Origin: Deltaproteobacteria bacterium
GTDB lineage: Bacteria > Desulfobacterota > BSN033 > UBA1163
Direction: 5' to 3'
Assembly (NCBI GenBank): GCA_016875255.1
Contig: VGRU01000025.1
Span: 1-26,722 of the forward strand
Length of the DNA: 26,722 nucleotides
Part shown: one piece after another, positions 21,836 to 26,722 of the stretch
How the letters are laid out: every line of letters begins with the position of its first letter
How positions within the stretch are numbered: the stretch's first letter is position 1
Position numbers and translations under genes: made by a program
The notes under the pieces: model-generated
Told to the model about the DNA's origin: nothing
Database searches by the model: none
Seen by the model: the letters and a program-made list of their open reading frames with translations, nothing else

Positions 21836-21981
21836 CACAAATCCGAAATCCGAATATCGGGCGAAGCGTCCGTCTCGGACCAATTCGAAACAAATTCGAA
21901 TACCGAATGACAGAAATTTAAACAAGTTTAGAACATTTGAATTTTGAAATTGTTTCGAATTTCGGATTTCGTGCTTTGAAT
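21836..21981. repeat. Hairpin repeat family A, copy 2, between thiolase and crotonase genes
   Basis: The core 21859-21893 (starting gggcgaagcgtcc, ending ccaattcgaaacaa) is the inverted counterpart of 601-635. Arms contain aatccgaaatccgaatatc on one side and gaattt­cggatttcg on the other, giving a long imperfect stem. It fills the gap between the two genes. Confidence 0.75.
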
Positions 21982-23265
21982 TTAACTCCTTTCCACAACC
22001 ATCGCCATGCCCTGGCCGCCGCCAATACAGAGCGTGGCCAGCCCGAGATTCACTTTTCTTCTTCTCATCTCGTAAAGAAGTGAGACAATCAATCTCGAGC
22101 CTGTGCAGCCAATGGGGTGGCCTAAGGAGATTCCGCTTCCATTAACATTCGTCTTCTCGAGATCGAATTTCAACTCCCGAATGCATGCAACCGCCTGAGA
22201 GGCAAAAGCCTCGTTTAGTTCAATCAGTCCGATATCACTCAAAGAGAGGCCCGCTTTCTTAAGAACTTTTCTCACTGCAGGAATGGGGCCCAGTCCCATG
22301 TAAGCTGGATCGATTCCGGCTGAGGCATAAACCTTGATCTTTCCCAGAGGCTCAAGGCCAAGTTCTTTGGCTTTCTCTTTTGACATCAGAAGAACCGCTG
22401 CAGCCGCATCATTGATTCCGGAGGCATTGCCTGCTGTGACCGTTCCTCCTTTCTTGAAGGCCGTAGGAAGCTTGCCCATCTTTTCTAAGGAAGTGTCCAT
22501 GGGCCTCTCGTCCGTATCAAAGGAGATAGGTTCTCCTTTCTTCTGTGGGATAACAACCGGAATGATCTCCTCTTTTAGAATGCCCTTCTGGATGGCAGCT
22601 CTTGCCCTCTGGTGACTGAGTAATCCTATCTCATCCTGATCTTTTCTCGTGATCCCGTACTTTTCAGCGATATTTTCAGCGGTGACTCCCATATGATATC
22701 CGTAAAAGATCTCAAAGAGACCATCAAAGACCATGAGGTCCACCATCTCCTGGTTGAACATCCTGGCGCCCCAGCGACCCTGCGGAAAGGCATAGGGAAC
22801 CTGGCTCATATTCTCCATCCCCCCAGCAATGATCACGTCCGCCTCCCCTGCCTGAATGGTCTGGGCTCCAAGGGCAACCGCCTTCAGACCTGATGCGCAT
22901 ACTTTATTGATGGTAAAAGCAGGGGTTTCCTTAGGAACACCACCCTGAATGACAGCTTGCCGGGCCGGGTTCTGTCCCTGTCCGGCCTGAAGCACATTGC
23001 CCATAATGATTTCATCCACTTCTACCTCTTTGAAGGGCCCTTCCCACTGATAATGGGTCTTCTCCAAATCTGTCATCCCTGCCCCTTTCAGCATATCCGG
23101 GCCAATCTCCGAATATTCCTTTCTAGGGATGGGTTTAAGACCTGCTTTTCTCAGGACTTCTCTGATAACAGTAGCGCCCAATTTCACGACCTGAACATCC
23201 TTGAGGGAACCACCAAAATTGCCAATGGCCGTCCTTGTTCCACTGACGATAACAACTTCTTTCAT
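21982..23265 (-). CDS. Acetyl-CoA acetyltransferase (thiolase) with an N-terminal insertion
   Basis: A thiolase of 427 residues from the ATG at 23265, which has AGAGGAG upstream; an ATG-less extension to 23283 is less likely. The acyl-binding cysteine is Cys123 in NKVCASGLKAV. The other active-site motifs are NEAFASQA, GHPIGCTG and CIGGGQG. The usual length is about 390 residues; the excess is a charged segment at about residues 44-81 (KPIPRKEYSEIGPDMLKGAG onward) inserted before VDEIIMGNVLQAGQGQNPARQA. It would condense or cleave acetoacetyl-CoA or longer 3-ketoacyl-CoA. It is the first gene of a minus-strand operon with crotonase, etfB and etfA and has a strong promoter candidate at 23307-23335. 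Direction of flux (synthesis or beta-oxidation) is not visible in sequence. Confidence 0.94.
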   Translation of the reverse strand: MKEVVIVSGTRTAIGNFGGSLKDVQVVKLGATVIREVLRKAGLKPIPRKEYSEIGPDMLKGAGMTDLEKTHYQWEGPFKEVEVDEIIMGNVLQAGQGQNPARQAVIQGGVPKETPAFTINKVCASGLKAVALGAQTIQAGEADVIIAGGMENMSQVPYAFPQGRWGARMFNQEMVDLMVFDGLFEIFYGYHMGVTAENIAEKYGITRKDQDEIGLLSHQRARAAIQKGILKEEIIPVVIPQKKGEPISFDTDERPMDTSLEKMGKLPTAFKKGGTVTAGNASGINDAAAAVLLMSKEKAKELGLEPLGKIKVYASAGIDPAYMGLGPIPAVRKVLKKAGLSLSDIGLIELNEAFASQAVACIRELKFDLEKTNVNGSGISLGHPIGCTGSRLIVSLLYEMRRRKVNLGLATLCIGGGQGMAMVVERS

Positions 23266-23306
23266 ATTGGTCTCCTCTAACAAATGATATTTTTCACAAA
23301 TGCTTT

Positions 23307-23335
23307 TTTTTAGCCGAAATAACTCCGTTTGTCAA
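23307..23335 (-). promoter_or_regulatory. Sigma-70-like promoter of the thiolase-crotonase-etf operon
   Basis: On the minus strand, TTGACA (23330-23335), exactly 17 bases, then TAAAAA (23307-23312). Transcription would start near 23300, about 35 bases before the thiolase start codon. The surrounding AT-rich sequence supports promoter function. Confidence 0.6.
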
Positions 23336-23399
23336 TAATTTTTTCCTGAATATTTTTTTCTTAATTTTATCCTTGGAAAAGGACATATACAAAAAAATA

Positions 23400-23432
23400 T
23401 TGACAAAAAAATCAAATTGTGTATTTTATAAA
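23400..23432 (+). promoter_or_regulatory. Possible promoter upstream of the Y1 transposase element
   Basis: A perfect TTGACA (23400-23405) is followed by several -10-like choices, TATTTT at 23422-23427 (spacer 16) or TATAAA at 23427-23432 (spacer 21). It lies just outside the left inverted repeat, so the transposase may use host-provided transcription. Confidence 0.35.
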
Positions 23433-23445
23433 CTATGAAGACCAG

Positions 23446-23468
23446 AGGGGACGTTGGTTCTAAAACAA
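23446..23468 (+). repeat. Left inverted repeat of the Y1-transposase element
   Basis: 23 bases, the exact reverse complement of 24495-24517. It lies 36 bases before the transposase start codon. Confidence 0.9.
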
Positions 23469-23504
23469 CTTGACAAACGGGGCAAAAAGGAGTAATGAGC
23501 CCAT

Positions 23505-24503
23505 ATGCCAAGACAACCCAGACTCGATGCTCCCGGGGCTTTACATCATATCATGGGCCGGGGCGTTGAAAGGACAAACATCTTTCGCACAGACCAAGAC
23601 CGAGAAGACTTTCTGAACAGGTTGTCAGGTTTATGCCTGGATGGAAACCTCAAGGTCTATGCGTGGTCTCTCCTTTCGAACCACTTTCACCTATTGGTTC
23701 GTACCGCTCGGCAGCCCATTTCCAAGAGCATGCGGAAACTCCTTACGGGTTATGTGGTCAATTTCAACCTGCGACACAAGAGGCGTGGCCATCTGTTTCA
23801 AAACAGGTATAAATCGATCCTCTGTGAGGACGACCCCTATCTGCTGGAGCTGACACGTTACATTCACTTGAATCCGTTGAGAGCAGGGATGGTGGGCGAC
23901 ATGAGAGGATTGGGCCAATACCGTTGGTCAGGACACTCGGCCATTGTGGGGAGAGTGAAGCGAGGATGGCAGGAGGTGGACACGGTGCTTGAGTATTTTG
24001 GCAAGGGGGATAAGGCTGTTGAAAAATATGAGCGGTATGTAGAGGAAGGGATAAGGCGTGGGAAGAGGCCGGAATTAGTCGGAGGGGGATTAATGAGGAG
24101 TTTAGGGGGGTGGTCTCAGGTCTTGTCGTTGAGGAGGAAAGGGATCAAGGTGGCCTTTGATGAGAGGGTATTAGGAGGGGATGAATTTATTGAAAAGCTC
24201 CTTCGTGAAGTAGATGAGAGGGAAAGGGAGACACTGAGGATAAATCGTAAAGTGCCGGATTTACAGGGGTTGGCAAAGAGGGTGATGGAGGGAGAAGGGA
24301 TAGAGGAGCGGGAGTTACGTTCAGGGAATCGAAAGAGAGAAGTGGTGAGGGCAAGGAGAGTGTTTTGTCAGTTGGCCATAGGGAAGATGGGGTATCCCGG
24401 GGCAGAGGTGGCTCGTTACCTTGGAGTGACGACCTCATCGGTTAATCGGTCGGCTGTTTTGGACGAAGTAACAAACTTGACAAAGTATCTTAAATTGTTT
24501 TAG
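23505..24503 (+). CDS. REP-associated tyrosine (Y1, HUH) transposase
   Basis: A 332-residue protein. The N-terminal Y1 domain (about 1-130) opens MPRQPRLDAPGALHHIMGRG, has the HUH metal motif His60-Phe-His62 in SNHFHLLVRT, and the catalytic tyrosine is probably Tyr83 in LTGYVVNFNLRHKRRGHLFQ. The C-terminal part (about 245-325) has a DnaA/HTH-like stretch, MGYPGAEVARYLGVTTSSVNRS, as is common in RAYTs. Such enzymes nick single-stranded hairpins at REP sequences and may spread them in the genome. AAGGAG lies 13 bases before the ATG, a wide spacing. The stop overlaps the right inverted repeat, so the last residues and the TAG are encoded by the element end. The gene looks intact. Its inverted repeats do not resemble hairpin families A-F, so it is not obviously their mobiliser. 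Confidence 0.93.
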   Translation: MPRQPRLDAPGALHHIMGRGVERTNIFRTDQDREDFLNRLSGLCLDGNLKVYAWSLLSNHFHLLVRTARQPISKSMRKLLTGYVVNFNLRHKRRGHLFQNRYKSILCEDDPYLLELTRYIHLNPLRAGMVGDMRGLGQYRWSGHSAIVGRVKRGWQEVDTVLEYFGKGDKAVEKYERYVEEGIRRGKRPELVGGGLMRSLGGWSQVLSLRRKGIKVAFDERVLGGDEFIEKLLREVDERERETLRINRKVPDLQGLAKRVMEGEGIEERELRSGNRKREVVRARRVFCQLAIGKMGYPGAEVARYLGVTTSSVNRSAVLDEVTNLTKYLKLF

Positions 24504-24517
24504 AACCAACGTCCCCT
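24495..24517 (+). repeat. Right inverted repeat of the Y1-transposase element
   Basis: Exact reverse complement of 23446-23468. It contains the transposase stop codon and forms the truncation point of the ISL3 remnant on the other strand. Confidence 0.9.
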
Positions 24518-24887
24518 TTTTCTTCAAAATGTCACACTCCCGAAGCACATCGATGGCCAACCGCTCAAACAACAACGTGAACCGCGAACTTTCCTCCGCC
24601 CAAGACAATCGCACATGCCGTACTCCATGCTCTCTGCAGTTTATCCGGGGAGGACGGGCATGAAGCAACGTCTTGAACTGACAACTGTCCAGATGAGGCC
24701 ACGCCCGCTAAGGAGGATGATCATACACAGATCCCATCGCTCCACACTCCGGACAGGGCCAACGGATCTCTTGCGGATGAGTCACCCATACATCCACCCT
24801 CTGACGTTCCATATCCAACGTCACTCGTTTCACCGTCCAAGGTTCTTCAATGCCCAACAAGTAACGGTAAAGTTCGGTATCTTGCAT
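24518..24887 (-). pseudogene. ISL3-family transposase remnant, N-terminal zinc-finger part
   Basis: On the minus strand an ATG at 24887, preceded by AAGGAGGA, begins MQDTELYRYLLGIEEPWTV… and continues into VWVTHPQEIRWPCPECGAMG, the start of the zinc-finger region of ISL3 (IS204/IS1001/IS1165-type) transposases. An in-frame TAG at 24708-24710 interrupts the frame after YDHPP. Beyond it the same frame continues with RAWPHLDSCQFKTLLHARPP, INCREHGVRHVRLSWAEESS and RFTLLFERLAIDVLREC, typical of the family. Homology ends abruptly at the right inverted repeat of the Y1 element (24517). The catalytic DDE domain is absent and is not found on the far side of that element. The gene is therefore dead twice over, by a stop and by truncation. 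Confidence 0.85.
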
Positions 24888-24911
24888 GGCTCCAGTCCTC
24901 CTTGGAGCCAT

Positions 24912-25130
24912 TTTACCCTAAACTATCACCCATTAAAAACCCGGAAGAACCAAATAAATGAACTTTTCTCTCGGCTGTTAGCAACAGCCAAAGAGGTACC
25001 AAAGATAGTAGGGTGGTTCCCGCCTAATATTCTTTCCTGGTAATCTTCGTTCATTTAATTCTTCAAGAGATAGCATGACCCTCCGTTGTGATAGGATGAT
25101 CCTTTTGAGATTAAAGAGGGAGGACATCCG
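24912..25130. other. Gap between the ISL3 remnant and the IS21-linked gene
   Basis: A small perfect hairpin ggctgtt/aacagcc lies at 24973-24979 and 24983-24989. The words aaatgaac and gttcattt occur in inverse orientation near 24955 and 25050. GAGGGAGG lies just before the TTG start at 25131. No gene or clear insertion end was recognised. Confidence 0.4.
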
Positions 25131-25496
25131 TTGGGGAAGAGGTGTTTGTTTTGCGGGCAATTTTTTATAACGAATCCGAGAGTGGGAGAGCGGCAGAAAG
25201 CGTGTCATCGGGAGCCGTGTAAGAAGAAGCGTAAAGCGGCGGCTCAGCGTCGATGGTGTGAGGACAATCCAGGGTATTTTCAGGGGCGTTATCCTTATGT
25301 CAAGCAGTGGCGTGAGCAAAAGAAGTTATCCTTTGGGGGATCTGATCTGGGCATGATACAAGACAAGATACCCCTGCCCAAGCCTTGTCTGAGGCTGATT
25401 CTGGTGATCCCGGGGGACAAAGACGGGATGATACAAGACGAGATTCGGCTGAGGAGGCAGAGCCGGCGCACCTTTGTGGCCGATGGGTATGGATAG
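25131..25496 (+). CDS. Small zinc-finger-like protein associated with an IS21 element
   Basis: A 121-residue basic protein starting at TTG 25131 with a GAGGGAGG ribosome-binding site just upstream. The N-terminus has four cysteines in a probable zinc site, CLFCGQFF…ACHREPCKKKRK, followed by RRWCEDNPGYFQGRYPYVKQW. The C-terminal half contains two spaced copies of the sequence MIQD[KE]I, encoded by near-identical DNA repeats at 25354-25369 and 25429-25444. Similar small cysteine-rich proteins with internal short repeats occur just upstream of IS21 istA genes (from recall, not searched). It may be an accessory DNA-binding protein of the element, or a host gene whose end is formed by the element's terminal repeats. 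No enzyme motif is present. Confidence 0.7.
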   Translation: MGKRCLFCGQFFITNPRVGERQKACHREPCKKKRKAAAQRRWCEDNPGYFQGRYPYVKQWREQKKLSFGGSDLGMIQDKIPLPKPCLRLILVIPGDKDGMIQDEIRLRRQSRRTFVADGYG

Positions 25497-25516
25497 AGCC
25501 TGATACAAGACAAGAT
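25354..25516 (+). repeat. Three spaced direct repeats upstream of istA
   Basis: The 16-base word tgatacaagacaagat occurs at 25354-25369, as tgatacaagacgagat at 25429-25444, and again at 25501-25516. Spacing is 75 and then 72 bases, both multiples of three. IS21-family ends carry several repeated transposase-binding sites and start with TG, which fits. The first two copies are coding in the zinc-finger gene; the third is just past its stop yet in the same frame. Confidence 0.8.
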
Positions 25517-25584
25517 CGACATGGGCAGGGAGTTTCCTTAAAGTGGGACCATCGAGAGCGAGGTGGAACACAAGGAGGAGACTC

Positions 25585-26722
25585 ATGGAACCCATGCTTT
25601 GGAACCAGATCAAGCATCTGTATGACGTGGAGAAGTTGAGTATTCGGCAGATTGCCCAAAAACTCCGAAGAGCCCGTAAAACGGTAGCCAGAGTGATTCA
25701 CAATGAACGAGTGATGCGATCTTTCCCGGATTCAATGCTTCGGCCCTATGAGCGCCTGATCGACCAGTGGTATCAAGAGTATCCCTTCCTGAAGGCTTCC
25801 CAAGTTTACGGACGGCTCAAAAGTTATGGGTTTAAGGGCAGTTATGTGACGGTTTCCGTCTGGACACAGAGGTACCGTCAGAAGAAGAAGCGAGCTTACC
25901 ATGAGCTGACATTTCTGCCCGCAGAGGAGGCCCAAATCGATTGGATTGAGGAGCGTTTGCCCTGGGGAGTGGCTTACGGATTTGGGATGATTTTGGCCTA
26001 CTCCCGATACCTCTATGTGCGGTTTTATCCCCGCCAGAACCTGGAGTTTTTCCTGGAAGGTCATATGGAGGCTTACCGAGAGATGGCAGGGGTCGCCCAT
26101 CGACACCGGTATGACAACATCAAAACCGTCGTGATTGAACGAAGTCCTGAAGTGAAGTTCAATGCCCAGTTTTTGGACTTCGCAAGACACTTTGGTTTTT
26201 CTATTCACCTATGCAACCCTTACCGGGCCAATGAGAAGGGAAGGATTGAACGGGCGCTGCGGGATCTGCGAGATTTCCTCCGGGTCAACACCTTCCAGGA
26301 TCTGAACGATCTAAACCGCAAAGTCAGCCTTTGGCGGGTCGAGAGGAATCAAAGGACTCATCGCACTACCCAAAAGGCTCCCCTCGAAGCGTTAAAGGAA
26401 GAAAAGCTCAAGGCCCTTCCAGCCATCCCCTACCGCCCTTATCGAGTCCTCTTAGGCTCCGTCACGAAGACGGGTTTTGTCGAGTTTGAGACCAACCGCT
26501 ATTCTGTCCCTTCCTCCTATGCCGAGAGGTCTTGTGAGATCTTTGCCTACCCTGACCACCTCGAAGTAATGATCAAAGCAAACCGGATTGCTTTCCATCG
26601 AAGAAGTTTTGGCCGAAAGGAAAAGATTGAAGATCCTACTCATCGGGAGACGCTTCTGCGAATGACCCCTCAGTTTAAGTCTCAGAGAATCTATCAGTTG
26701 ATCCACCAGATGGACCCGGCTC
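25585..26722 (+). CDS. istA: IS21-family transposase IstA (partial, runs off the window)
   Basis: An open frame from ATG 25585, preceded by AAGGAGGAG, to the last base; 379 residues are visible with no stop. The N-terminus has the helix-turn-helix of IstA (YDVEKLSIRQIAQKLRRARK then TVARVI). The retroviral-integrase-like core shows the DDE residues: Asp in EAQIDWIE, Asp in HRYDNIKTVVIE and Glu in NEKGRIERALRDL. A C-terminal beta domain with GFVEFETNRYSVP follows, as in IS21 proteins. IstA works with the ATPase IstB, whose gene would lie beyond the window. The three TG-starting direct repeats upstream are plausible binding sites. The gene appears intact as far as seen. The left end of the element is not defined. 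Confidence 0.93.
   Translation, partial: MEPMLWNQIKHLYDVEKLSIRQIAQKLRRARKTVARVIHNERVMRSFPDSMLRPYERLIDQWYQEYPFLKASQVYGRLKSYGFKGSYVTVSVWTQRYRQKKKRAYHELTFLPAEEAQIDWIEERLPWGVAYGFGMILAYSRYLYVRFYPRQNLEFFLEGHMEAYREMAGVAHRHRYDNIKTVVIERSPEVKFNAQFLDFARHFGFSIHLCNPYRANEKGRIERALRDLRDFLRVNTFQDLNDLNRKVSLWRVERNQRTHRTTQKAPLEALKEEKLKALPAIPYRPYRVLLGSVTKTGFVEFETNRYSVPSSYAERSCEIFAYPDHLEVMIKANRIAFHRRSFGRKEKIEDPTHRETLLRMTPQFKSQRIYQLIHQMDPA

Larger units (their letters stand above)
23446..24517 (+). mobile_element. Y1-transposase element bounded by 23-bp perfect inverted repeats
   Basis: 23446-23468 and 24495-24517 are perfect inverted repeats (core ggggacgttggttctaaaac). They bracket a single Y1 transposase gene. 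The motif aacttgacaaa also occurs in direct orientation next to both ends (23467-23477 and 24474-24484). The arrangement is that of a REP-associated tyrosine transposase with its REP-like termini. The right end abuts a truncated ISL3 transposase gene. Confidence 0.85.

Noticed and set aside
24973..24989. ggctgtt/aacagcc hairpin as an insertion-sequence end or terminator
   Set aside because: Too short, no U-run and no partner copy at another element boundary.
24615..25043. Plus-strand open frame over the ISL3 remnant
   Set aside because: The minus strand here has clear ISL3 transposase homology; the plus frame has no motif.

Overview
This window looks like the chromosome of an uncultured anaerobic bacterium, most likely a member of the Desulfobacterota (former Deltaproteobacteria) with a syntrophic or beta-oxidising lifestyle. 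That placement is inference from gene content: a branched-chain amino acid (Liv) ABC transporter, a sigma-54 activator, a selenocysteine-containing SelD inside a selenium cluster, a thiolase/crotonase/EtfB/ferredoxin-EtfA set, and intergenic regions full of long hairpin repeats. No rRNA, tRNA or CRISPR array was seen.

Layout. 1-2436: end of livM, then livG and livF (+), with a hairpin repeat between livM and livG and a separate ~220-bp inverted-repeat element between livG and livF. 2540-5720: an NtrC-type sigma-54 response regulator and a large TPR lipoprotein (+). 5850-6089: a lone MoaD/ThiS-like sulfur carrier (-). 6385-9644: a penicillin-acylase-family Ntn hydrolase and a YhhN-family membrane protein (+), probably co-translated. 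9679-14245: a six-gene minus-strand selenium operon read as yedE, tusA-like, cysteine desulfurase-like, yedF, DUF3343, selD. The selD reading frame is broken by an in-frame UGA at 10675-10677 that is very likely selenocysteine, so the gene really starts at 10719. 14246-14876: a divergent control region with promoter candidates for both directions, a compact multi-hairpin structure and two hairpin repeats. 14877-17488 (+): UspA-like protein, YhhQ/VUT transporter, a four-helix-bundle (S23-type) gene bounded by inverted repeats, and an AI-2E/PerM-family membrane protein. 17564-18538 (-): MJ0042 zinc-ribbon/DUF3426 protein. 18860-23265 (-): thiolase, enoyl-CoA hydratase, EtfB and ferredoxin-fused EtfA behind a clear sigma-70-like promoter. 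23446-26722: a mobile-element zone with a REP-associated Y1 transposase between 23-bp inverted repeats, a decayed ISL3-family transposase, and an IS21-family element whose IstA gene runs off the window.

How the parts connect. The selenium operon carries a putative selenium importer, a TusA-like and a YedF carrier, a desulfurase/selenocysteine-lyase-like enzyme and SelD: a route from imported selenium to selenophosphate, with SelD itself apparently depending on that product. The thl-crt-etfB-etfA set supplies acyl-CoA chemistry plus an electron transfer flavoprotein with its own [4Fe-4S] clusters; no acyl-CoA dehydrogenase or 3-hydroxyacyl-CoA dehydrogenase lies in the window.

The least explained signal is the set of intergenic hairpin repeats. 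At least six sequence families (A-F below) made of short degenerate words in opposing arms lie in operon gaps, leaders and convergent gene ends. One family encloses a complete S23 gene, including its start codon.
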